Shown piece by piece: positions 6,656 to 13,236 of a DNA stretch of 15,182 nt. Every line of letters begins with the position of its first letter. Position 1 is the first letter of the stretch. The position numbers were made by a program, and so were the translations under genes. Origin of the DNA: JBDTSW01 sp039930945 (lineage in GTDB: Bacteria; Actinomycetota; Thermoleophilia; Solirubrobacterales; 70-9). Location of the stretch: positions 1 through 15,182 of the forward strand of contig JBDTSW010000053.1 in assembly GCA_039930945.1 (NCBI GenBank). The letters run 5' to 3'. A model generated the notes under the pieces. The model searched no databases. It was not told the origin of the DNA and saw nothing but the letters and a program-made list of their open reading frames with translations.

Positions 6656-6686
6656 CCGTGAAGGGGGTCTGCCGTTTCCGTGAAGG
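6656..6686. repeat. Pair of 9-base direct repeats upstream of the cupredoxin operon
   Basis: CCGTGAAGG occurs at 6656-6664 and again at 6678-6686 on the plus strand, 22 bases apart start to start, close to two helical turns. They lie 56-86 bases upstream of the ATG at 6600, where an activator or repressor would be expected to bind. A same-face direct repeat of this kind is typical of winged-helix response regulator sites, but no regulator gene is visible in the window. Confidence 0.4.
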
Positions 6687-6690
6687 CCGA

Positions 6691-6933
6691 TCACCCCGAG
6701 TCCCAGCCGGAGGGGACGACGGCCAGGCCGCCAATCGCTCGCGTCTTGGTCCGAGGCCCGACGCGATCGGCTCCGGCCCGCTCAAGCGCCTCGTCGAGCG
6801 TCCGCTGCGCTGCCTCCTCCAGCTTCCCGGGGAGCTTCTCCGCCACGTAGCCCCCCGCATAGGTCATCGCCGGCAGCTCCCAGGCGCACACCACGCGAAG
6901 CTCGGCGTCGCGCAGCCTCGCCTCCGCGAGCGC
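6691..6933 (-). pseudogene. Internal fragment of a universal stress protein
   Basis: The frame reads, from a stop at 6936-6934, ALAEARLRDAELRVVCAWEL and then PAMTYAGGYV, EEAAQRTLDEALERAGAD and TRAIGG before running into unrelated sequence and stopping at 6691. This corresponds to residues of roughly 20-85 of a UspA-type protein, a cytoplasmic nucleotide-binding stress protein. The first beta strand with its conserved Asp (VGVDGS-type motif) is missing upstream of 6933. The C-terminal half with the ATP-binding GxxG(9)GS motif is missing after about 6718. A GTG at 6894 could start a 67-residue product, but it would lack both nucleotide-binding elements. This is a decayed gene, broken at both ends, with its upstream break exactly next to another 5'-truncated gene. 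Confidence 0.65.
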
Positions 6934-6934
6934 C

Positions 6935-7402
6935 TACCTCCTCTCGGTTTACCCGCTCGCCTCCGAGATTCGCGTCGCCGTTCGCCAGCTCGCTCCGGCA
7001 CAGGCCGGCGACCGGGGGGCCGCCGAGCTCGTCTTCCACGGCGGGCGCTCGCGACTGGCCTCCCTCCAGCGTGAGCTGATCCAGCTGGATGAGAGCACTC
7101 AGCGCTTCCCGGCTCTCTACTACTTCCACGCCGAGGATCCCTCCGCCTCGCTCGCCGCGCTGATCCAGGCGGCCAGCCTGGGCGTGATGCAGCTTCGCTT
7201 CGGCCTCTCGAGTCGCGCCGTGCCGCACGCCCGCTGGCATGGGGACGTCCTCGACGCGACGCTCGCGCGCGTAATCGAGCACTTCCAAGAGCGCTTCTTC
7301 CACGGCCGCACCGACCAGGAGTGTTGGCCCACCGAGGCGGAGGTCGATCGACGCCTCGCCGAGCTCGAGCGCAGGCACCTCTGCGCCTACGAATCGCTGT
7401 GA
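6935..7402 (+). pseudogene. C-terminal part of an unidentified protein lacking its 5' end
   Basis: Protein-like sequence runs in one frame from about 6935 to the TGA at 7400-7402 (about 155 residues) with strong G/C at third positions. It includes SVYPLASEIRVAVRQL, SLQRELIQLDESTQRFPALY, YFHAEDPSASLAALIQAASL and ends with an acidic, helical tail before CAYESL. There is no ATG, GTG or TTG in this frame between the upstream stop (6860-6862) and GTG 7184, which is well inside the conserved-looking part. The gene has therefore lost its beginning. The FPALYYF...P.ASL pattern faintly recalls the cytoplasmic tail of bacterial two-TM potassium channel proteins, but I cannot confirm that and no membrane segment remains. 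A shortened product from GTG 7184 or ATG 7187 is possible but unlikely to work. Confidence 0.55.
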
Positions 7403-7540
7403 GCGGCGTAAGGACACCGTCCCGAAAGCGTGCAGGCGCTGGATGCCCCGCTCCTCGCCAAGCGTGGAGTCGCGACCGGCACGATTCCCCGGCGGTCCAT
7501 CCGAGACGAATGAGCGGGACCCGGGCGCTCCGCGCCTGGC

Positions 7541-9907
7541 TCAGCCTCCGCCGCGATCGGCGCGGCGCGGTCGGGCGGGAGCCCGTCCCGGCGGCTGTGC
7601 CGGCGGCTGGAGGTCCGGCGCCTTCGGGATGGGTGCCGTCACCGCTCGACCCTCGCTGAGGGTCACGGCTTTCGCGTGGTGGCGCAGCTCCAGGGATCCT
7701 GGACCCTCCAGGCGGTAGGTCGCGTGGTCCGGCGCCACCTTCACGCGAAGTCGCCGGTTTCCCAGCAGCAGGGTGAAGGTCAGACGGCGCAACGGCGGCG
7801 GTAGTCGTGGAGCAAGGCGAAGCTCTCCGCAGTCGTCGCGCAGGCCGGCGAGGCCGGCGATGGCAGCGATCCAGCCTCCGGCCAGCGAGGCGAGGTGGAG
7901 CCCATCGGTGGTGTTGTGCTGGAGGTCGTGGAGGTCCATCAGGGCGGCCTCGGCGAGGTAGGCGAGCCCCAGCGCAAGGTGGCCGACTTCGATCGCCAGG
8001 ACCGCGTTCGTGCAGGCTGAGAGCGACGAGTCGCGAACCGTGAGCGGCTCGTAGTGGGCGAAGTTGCGGCGCTTGTGCTCGGGGGAGAAGGCGGCCGAGC
8101 GCAGGTGCATGGCAAGCACGAGGTCGGGCTGCTTGACGACTTGCTTTCGGTAGAGCTGCAGGTAGGGGAAGTGCAGCAGCAGCGGATAGCGCTCCGGCGG
8201 CGTGCCGGCGAAGTCCCAGGGCTTCTGATCGGCGAAATGCTCGTCTTGGAGGTGGACGCCGAGCTCTGAGTCGTAGGGCAGCGCGATCGCGTCGGCGGCC
8301 CGGCGCCAAGCCGTGGTCTCGGCGGGGTCGACCCCTGTCGCCTCGTGGCCGAGGCGCTCGGCGAGCTCCGCGGCGGCGCGCAAATTGGCCTGCGCCATCA
8401 GGTTGGTGTAGAGGTTGTTGTGCACGAGCGCCGAGTACTCGTCGGGCCCCGTGACCCCGGTGATGGAGAAGCGCCCGCCGTGCCGCTCGTCGTGAAAGCC
8501 GAGGCTCGCCCATAGCCGCGCCGTCTCCACCAGCAGCGGCGCGGCGACCTCGCGCTCGAAGGGCTCGTCGCCCGCCGCGCGCTGGTGGCGGACGGCGGCG
8601 TCGGCGATGTCGGCGTTGACGTGAAAGGCGGCGGCGCCGGCGGGAAAGAAGCCGGAGCACTCGGCGCCGGTGATCGTCCGCCACGGAAAGGCGGCGCCGC
8701 GCAGGCCGAGCGTGCGGGCCCTCGCCCGGGCCTCGGCGAGCGTCGAGACTCGCCAGCAAAGCGCCTCGCGCGCGAGGCGCGGGGCGGTATAGGTGAGAAC
8801 CGGCAGCACGAAGGCCTCGGTGTCCCAGAAGGCGTGACCGCTGTAGCCGGGGCCGGTCAGGCCCTTGGCGGGGATCGCACGTCCGCTCGCCTGCGCTGCG
8901 GCCTGGAAGAGGTGAAAGAGCCCGAAGCGAAGCGCCTGTTGGATCTCCTCGTCGCCCTCGAGTTCGACGTCGGCGTCGCGCCAGAACTCCTCCAACAGGC
9001 GCTGCTGGGCGGCTGCCAAGCCGTCGAAGCCGAGCTCGCGAGCCAGGTCGAGGCTGCGCTCAGCCGCTGCGGCGAGCCGCTGCGGCGTCTCCTCCTCCGA
9101 CCAGTGGTAGGCGAGCAGCTTGACCAGGCGCAGCGGGCTGCCGGGGGCGGCGTCGGCGGCGATCGTGAAGCGCCCGACGGCGGCCTCGCAGCGGCAGGTC
9201 GTTGTCGGCGCGGCGGCGGCTGCGATCCGGTGGTCCATGCCCGCGGCCACGCGCAGGCGGCTGCGGCGGGTCTCGCCGACCAGAACCGCGCGGCGATCGT
9301 CGGCGTGGGCCAGCCGCTCGCGCAAGGTGCCCGCCTCCAGCGACGCGCCCGCGCGCGGATCGCCCGAGACCGGGTTGGTCTGGTCGGCCACGAGGTCGGA
9401 GTGCAGGGTGAGCCGGACGGCTGCGGTGGTCGGCTCGACCTCGTACTCGATCGCGGCGAGCTCGCGGTGCGCGAGCGAGACCAGCCGCCGGGTGCGCAGC
9501 CGCACCACGACCCCGGACGGGGAGCGCCAGTCGAGCGCGCGCCAAAGGACGCCGGAGCGCAGCTCAAGCGCCCGCTCGTGCGCCAGGACGCTGCCGGCGC
9601 GAAGGTCGAGCGGCTCGCTGTCGACCAGCAGGTGCAGGCGCTTGCCGTCGGTGACGTTGACGACGACCTCGTCGGTCTCGGGATCGCCGTAGCCGCGCTC
9701 GGGATAGGGCACCGGCCGCGTCTCGTGAAAGCCGGCCAGGTAGGTGCCGTGAAGCCGCGCCGGGACGCCCTCCTCGAGATTTCCGCGCAGCCCGAGATAG
9801 CCGTTGCCGAGCGCGAACAGCGACTCGGCCTGGGCCACGAGCTCCTCCGAGAAGCGCACCTGGCGAAGCCGCCAGGGCTCGATCGCAAAGGCGTCGTGCT
9901 CGATCAA
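7541..9907 (-). CDS. GH65 family alpha-glucobiose phosphorylase (maltose/trehalose/kojibiose type)
   Basis: GH65 enzymes split an alpha-linked disaccharide with phosphate, giving glucose and beta-D-glucose-1-phosphate. This 788-residue protein has the N-terminal beta-sandwich signature ESLFALGNGYLGLRGNLEEG (28-47). The (alpha/alpha)6 barrel motifs SGHAFWDTEAF (356-366), ECSGFFPAGAAAFHVNADIA (416-435) and GVTGPDEYSALVHNNLYTN (484-502) follow, with Glu490 the general acid. Next come KQPD (592-595), RDSSLSACTNAVLAIEVGH (625-643) and HNTTDGLHLAS (664-674). The last 30 residues are a Pro/Arg-rich tail. The TTG at 9907 is used because the family N-terminus (HDAFAIEPW) follows at once; it overlaps the mutase stop as TTGA, with GAGG 4 bases upstream. 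Which disaccharide it uses cannot be read from the sequence. Coupling to beta-phosphoglucomutase supports a phosphorylase rather than a hydrolase. Confidence 0.93.
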   Translation of the reverse strand: MIEHDAFAIEPWRLRQVRFSEELVAQAESLFALGNGYLGLRGNLEEGVPARLHGTYLAGFHETRPVPYPERGYGDPETDEVVVNVTDGKRLHLLVDSEPLDLRAGSVLAHERALELRSGVLWRALDWRSPSGVVVRLRTRRLVSLAHRELAAIEYEVEPTTAAVRLTLHSDLVADQTNPVSGDPRAGASLEAGTLRERLAHADDRRAVLVGETRRSRLRVAAGMDHRIAAAAAPTTTCRCEAAVGRFTIAADAAPGSPLRLVKLLAYHWSEEETPQRLAAAAERSLDLARELGFDGLAAAQQRLLEEFWRDADVELEGDEEIQQALRFGLFHLFQAAAQASGRAIPAKGLTGPGYSGHAFWDTEAFVLPVLTYTAPRLAREALCWRVSTLAEARARARTLGLRGAAFPWRTITGAECSGFFPAGAAAFHVNADIADAAVRHQRAAGDEPFEREVAAPLLVETARLWASLGFHDERHGGRFSITGVTGPDEYSALVHNNLYTNLMAQANLRAAAELAERLGHEATGVDPAETTAWRRAADAIALPYDSELGVHLQDEHFADQKPWDFAGTPPERYPLLLHFPYLQLYRKQVVKQPDLVLAMHLRSAAFSPEHKRRNFAHYEPLTVRDSSLSACTNAVLAIEVGHLALGLAYLAEAALMDLHDLQHNTTDGLHLASLAGGWIAAIAGLAGLRDDCGELRLAPRLPPPLRRLTFTLLLGNRRLRVKVAPDHATYRLEGPGSLELRHHAKAVTLSEGRAVTAPIPKAPDLQPPAQPPGRAPARPRRADRGGG

Positions 9908-10656
9908 GGCGCCTCGAGCAGCTCGGCGAGGTCGCTGACCACGACGTCGGCTCCAGCCTCCCGAAGCGCTGCCGCGTGACCGACTCGGTCGACCCCGATC
10001 ACCTGCCCGAAGTCCCCCGCTCGCCCGGCGGCGACCCCGGCCACCGCGTCCTCGAAGACGGCAGCGCGGGCGGGCGCCACACGCAGGCGCCGGGCGGCCT
10101 CGAGAAACCCGTCGGGGGCCGGCTTGCCCGCCAGCCCCAGCTCTCGTACGGCCACGCCGTCGACCTGGACGTCGAAGAACTCGTCCAGCCCTGCGGCCCG
10201 CAGCACGGCGTCCGCGTTCTCGCTCGAGGTCACCACCGCGCAGCCAAGCCCGGCGGCGCGCACGGCTTCAAGGAAGCGAAGCGAGTCCTCATAGGCGCGG
10301 ACCCCCTGCCGTTCGATCAGGTGGCCGAGCAGCTCGTTCTTGCGGTTGGCGAGCCCGTGCACGGTGGCGTCCGAAGGCGGGTCGCCGGGTCCCCCCGCGG
10401 GGAGCGAGATGCCGCGCGAGGCGAGGAAGGCCCGCACGCCATCGGCGCGCGGGCGCCCATCGACGTGAGCCGCGTAGTCGGCAGCGGCGTCGAACGGGAC
10501 GAGCGGCTCGCCCGAGCCCGCGGCGCGCTCGCTCAGGAAGGCGTCGAAGGTCTGCTTCCACGCGGCGGCGTGGACCTCGGCGGTGTCGGTGAGCACCCCG
10601 TCGAGGTCGAACAGGCAGGCCCCGATGCCGGCCGCGAGGCGTATCCGCTGCGGCAT
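9904..10656 (-). CDS. pgmB: Beta-phosphoglucomutase (HAD superfamily)
   Basis: It converts beta-D-glucose-1-phosphate to glucose-6-phosphate through a phospho-aspartate and a bisphosphate intermediate. From ATG 10656 it has 250 residues. HAD motif I is FDLDGVLTDT (16-25) with nucleophile Asp17 and acid/base Asp19. The cap domain contains HAAAWKQTFDAFL (29-41). Motif II is VVTSSEN (141-147) with Ser144, motif III is Lys178 in GKPAPDGFLEAA, and motif IV is FEDAVAGVAAG (201-211) with Glu202 and Asp203. The frame extends 14 codons further to a TTG at 10698, but the ATG sits only 4 bases after the stop of the kinase gene, so it is favoured. The next gene, the GH65 phosphorylase, overlaps its stop and makes exactly the substrate of this mutase, which makes the beta-specific assignment strong. 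Confidence 0.92.
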   Translation of the reverse strand: MPQRIRLAAGIGACLFDLDGVLTDTAEVHAAAWKQTFDAFLSERAAGSGEPLVPFDAAADYAAHVDGRPRADGVRAFLASRGISLPAGGPGDPPSDATVHGLANRKNELLGHLIERQGVRAYEDSLRFLEAVRAAGLGCAVVTSSENADAVLRAAGLDEFFDVQVDGVAVRELGLAGKPAPDGFLEAARRLRVAPARAAVFEDAVAGVAAGRAGDFGQVIGVDRVGHAAALREAGADVVVSDLAELLEAP

Positions 10657-10660
10657 GCCC

Positions 10661-12058
10661 TCAGCGCCCCCCGCGGCCAGTCGCCTGCGCGATGCCAAAG
10701 CCGGCGGCGGCGCTCGCCAGCAGCGCGGCGGTCAGCGCGACGCCCGAGCGGCGCCGGATCGGTGTCTGCCCGTCAACGGCCGGCGAGGGCGGGGGCGAGC
10801 GCAGGCGGGCTACCAGCTCCGGGATCAGGTCGGGCAGCTCGAGCGCCGCTTCGAGGTAGTCGAAGCGGCGCCTTTCGGCGCCCTCCTTGAGCCCCTCGAG
10901 GCTCGGCAGAAGCGCCCTGCGCAGCTTGTCAGTCGCCGGCTCCAGCAACTCGCTGAACGACACGCCGGGAGCGACTAGGGTGGTGGTTGCGTCGATCCCG
11001 ACCAGCGACCGTGCGACCAGCATCAACTCGGGCGGGAAGATGACGCCGTAGCGCGCCCCCAGCGCAAGCTCGCGCAGGAGCAGCTGGGCCACCGAGCCGC
11101 CGGCTTCGGCGCCCGCGTACCAGTCCTCGACCACCTCCTCGAGCGCCTCGCGGAACCCATCGGGGCGGGCGCCTGGGCCGAGCTGGGCGAAGGCCAGAAG
11201 CTGATCGGCGACGGCGTCGAAGTCGCCGCTCGCCAGCGCCCACACGATGTAGCCGGCGCGCCGGCGCTCGCGGGGTCGCAGCCGCCCGAACATGCCGAAG
11301 TCCAGGAAGCAGACGCGATCTCCCGGCAGGAACAGCACGTTGCCGGGATGCGGGTCGGCGTGAAACAACCCGATGCGGAAGAGCTGCTCGACCAGCGCCT
11401 CGGCGCCGACCCGCAGCAGCCGGTCGGGGTCCAGCCCCGCGGCTCGAAGTCCCGCCCCCGGTGCCGGCGGGGTTCCCTCGATCAGCTCCATCGTCAGCAC
11501 GCGCGCCGTCGTTCGCTCGCGGTCAACCTGCGAGAGCGAGGCGGCCGCGAACGGCTCCTCCTCGAACTCCGCGAAGACGGAGCCGAGCGGACGGCCGAGC
11601 TCCTCCTCCACCACCCGACGCGCCTCGCGGCCCGGGAACGGGGCGACGTGATCGTGCAGCCGGCGCAGGGCCTGCGCGTACTCCAGCGGCACGTAGTCGG
11701 GGCGCAGCGCGACCACCTGCCCGACCTTCACGAAGGTCGGCCCGAGGCGCTCCAGCACCAGGCGCATGCGATCGGGCAGCGGTCGCTCCATGCCAACGTG
11801 GTGCTCGCACTGCCGCAGCCGCATGGCACAGAACAGACGGCAGCCCGCCGACACGCAGCTCCGCAGACCCAGCGCCGCCACCAGCCAGCGAAAGCCGCTC
11901 GACCACAGCACGGTCGCGATCTCCGAGGCACGCGCGACCTGCCCCGGCAGCTGGGACCAACGGCCCATCTCCCCAGGCCCACCGATCGAGGGAACGATCG
12001 AGCCTGCTTCCGGGCCACGTGGCACCGATGCGGGTGCGGGTGTCATCCGGACCATCAT
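10661..12058 (-). CDS. ABC1/UbiB-type atypical kinase with large in-frame deletion
   Basis: UbiB/ADCK proteins are membrane-associated atypical kinases or ATPases linked to isoprenoid lipid and quinone metabolism. Numbering from ATG 12058 (465 residues), the N-terminal extension motif LGPTFVKVGQ (105-114, KxGQ) and the alanine-rich loop FAAASLSQV (170-178) are present. The catalytic loop FHADPHPGN (232-240) and the metal-binding DFG (253-255) are also present. After SQV, however, the sequence jumps directly to DRERTTARVLTMELIEG. In the family about 95 residues lie between, including the VAVK lysine and the N-lobe glutamate. The deletion point is near 11524/11525 and keeps the frame. A hydrophobic helix near the C-terminus (GVALTAALLASAAAGFGIAQ) suggests membrane anchoring. 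ATG 11968 (MGRWSQLPGQ) is a credible alternative start. It is upstream of and coupled to pgmB. The fold family is certain, but activity is doubtful. Confidence 0.88.
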   Translation of the reverse strand: MMVRMTPAPASVPRGPEAGSIVPSIGGPGEMGRWSQLPGQVARASEIATVLWSSGFRWLVAALGLRSCVSAGCRLFCAMRLRQCEHHVGMERPLPDRMRLVLERLGPTFVKVGQVVALRPDYVPLEYAQALRRLHDHVAPFPGREARRVVEEELGRPLGSVFAEFEEEPFAAASLSQVDRERTTARVLTMELIEGTPPAPGAGLRAAGLDPDRLLRVGAEALVEQLFRIGLFHADPHPGNVLFLPGDRVCFLDFGMFGRLRPRERRRAGYIVWALASGDFDAVADQLLAFAQLGPGARPDGFREALEEVVEDWYAGAEAGGSVAQLLLRELALGARYGVIFPPELMLVARSLVGIDATTTLVAPGVSFSELLEPATDKLRRALLPSLEGLKEGAERRRFDYLEAALELPDLIPELVARLRSPPPSPAVDGQTPIRRRSGVALTAALLASAAAGFGIAQATGRGGR

Positions 12059-12169
12059 CGCGCAGGGCGCGCTCCGAGCGGGCCCCAGCGGCGCTGGACG
12101 GGGACGCCGGCACCGCAGGTAGGCACGTGGCCAAGCGAGCCTCCGAGCCGAGCGTATCCTGGCGCGAGC
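12059..12169. promoter_or_regulatory. Divergent promoter region, kinase operon / LOG gene
   Basis: These 111 bases lie between two divergent starts. Towards the LOG gene, TATCCT at 12155-12160 fits the actinobacterial -10 pattern TANNNT. It ends 9 bases before the ATG at 12170, so transcription could begin at or within a few bases of the start codon, giving a leaderless message; no Shine-Dalgarno sequence is seen there. No clear -35 was found. On the kinase side GGAG lies 13 bases before ATG 12058, which is a weak site. Confidence 0.35.
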
Positions 12170-12883
12170 ATGGAGCCATCGACGTTCGACGAGGACCTGC
12201 TCTGCTGGCTGGGCACTCGCAAGGAGGGACTCTCAGAAGAGGACGCCGAGCGCATCCGCAGCGTGGCGGAGGAGTTCGCTGCCGGCTTCAGCGCGCTCGC
12301 CCGCATCGACCGGGCGATCACGATCTTCGGCTCAGCGCGGACGCCCCCGGCCGACCCCGAGTACTCCCTTGCCCGCGAGGTTGCCGCCTGCCTCGGAGGG
12401 GCCGGCTACGCGATCATCACCGGGGGCGGACCGGGAATCATGGAGGCCGCCAACCGTGGCGCCCGCGAGGCCGCCGCGCTTTCGGTCGGCTGCAACATCG
12501 AGCTGGCCCATGGGCAGGCACCCAATCCATATCTTGACGTCAGCCTGCGCTTTCGCCACTTCTTCGCACGAAAGGTGATGTTCGTCCGTTACGCCTCGGC
12601 GTTCGTGATCTTCCCCGGCGGATTCGGGACGCTGGACGAGCTCTTCGAGGCGCTGACGCTGATCCAGACCGAGAAGGTCCGCCATTTCCCGGTCATCCTC
12701 GTCGGCGGCCCGCGCTGGTCCGGGCTCCTGGCCTGGCTGCAAGCCGAGCTGCTCGAGCGACGGCGCGCCGCCCCCGGCGATCTGGCGCCCCTACACCTCA
12801 CCGACCGCCCGGAGCAGGTTTGCGCGATTGTCGATGCGGCGTGCGCGCGCCAGCGGGACCACTACCGGCCTCGCGGCCGCTGA
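12170..12883 (+). CDS. LOG family protein (nucleoside monophosphate phosphoribohydrolase-like)
   Basis: LOG proteins (formerly called lysine decarboxylase-like) cleave the N-glycosidic bond of nucleoside or cytokinin 5'-monophosphates. This 237-residue protein shows a Rossmann fold start with ITIFGSARTPP (50-60) and the nucleotide-binding segment ITGGGPGIMEAANRGA (83-98). The family signature PGGFGTLDELFE (149-160) has the catalytic Glu and the Thr of PGGxGT. An N-terminal helical extension of about 45 residues precedes the fold, as in many bacterial TIGR00730 members. ATG 12170 is chosen because the frame upstream is low-complexity. It is transcribed alone, divergent from the kinase operon. 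In bacteria outside plants' associates the usual role is thought to be nucleotide salvage or damaged nucleotide removal; the substrate here is unknown. The family call is secure. Confidence 0.92.
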   Translation: MEPSTFDEDLLCWLGTRKEGLSEEDAERIRSVAEEFAAGFSALARIDRAITIFGSARTPPADPEYSLAREVAACLGGAGYAIITGGGPGIMEAANRGAREAAALSVGCNIELAHGQAPNPYLDVSLRFRHFFARKVMFVRYASAFVIFPGGFGTLDELFEALTLIQTEKVRHFPVILVGGPRWSGLLAWLQAELLERRRAAPGDLAPLHLTDRPEQVCAIVDAACARQRDHYRPRGR

Positions 12884-12910
12884 CCCCGGGGGCACAGGTT
12901 GGTCCAGTAT

Positions 12911-12964
12911 GGCCTGGTCGGCCATCTCAAGGTCCTCGCGGGAGGCGACCACCACGATTCGGGC
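12911..12964 (-). pseudogene. Short remnant of an acetate kinase C-terminus
   Basis: The minus strand reads ARIVVVASREDLEMADQA. The intact acetate kinase at the left end of the window has RTLVVTSREDLEIARQ at the same place near its C-terminus. The DNA also matches over about 39 bases, with roughly three quarters identical by eye (core at about 12925-12945 against 95-115). The rest of the enzyme is absent, and the frame continues into the antisense of the LOG gene. It is probably the scar of a second, diverged acetate kinase gene in the same orientation. Confidence 0.45.
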
Positions 12965-13107
12965 CGCCGCGCCGGGGCATCGACGGCCAGCCGACCGTAG
13001 AGCGCGCCGCCCCGTTCGGCATCCTCACGATGACCCTGACGATCCTTCTGGTAGTGCGCGCAGCGCCCATCACCCCGACGTCGTCACCGAACAGCGCGCC
13101 CGCGCGG

Positions 13108-13236
13108 CGGTGGTACCTGTCCAAGGCCAACCCGTCAGTCGCCGATGTGCTCACCAAGCTGGGCCGCGCGATCAACGCCTCGCAATATCGGCCACGCTAC
13201 GCCGGCAATAGCTTGAGAACCGACCGACAGGCATGA
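13108..13236 (+). pseudogene. Possible C-terminal tail of a transposase
   Basis: The frame that ends at TGA 13234-13236 carries RWYLSKANPSVADVLTKLGR followed by AINASQYRP. A WY.K..PSF.D.L..LRR segment is a common ending of several DDE transposases, so this may be an insertion-sequence remnant. Upstream (12965-13107) the frame is low-complexity and has no catalytic motif. No inverted repeats were identified. The stop overlaps the permease start as ATGA, which could be chance. The assignment is a guess from pattern memory. Confidence 0.27.

Noticed and set aside
6864..8759. Minus-strand frame of 631 codons
   Set aside because: Arg/Pro/Gly-rich translation without motifs, lying out of frame over the GH65 gene and the fragment region; a GC-rich shadow.
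8585..9979. Plus-strand frame of 464 codons
   Set aside because: Antisense to the GH65 phosphorylase, which has clear family motifs; low-complexity product.
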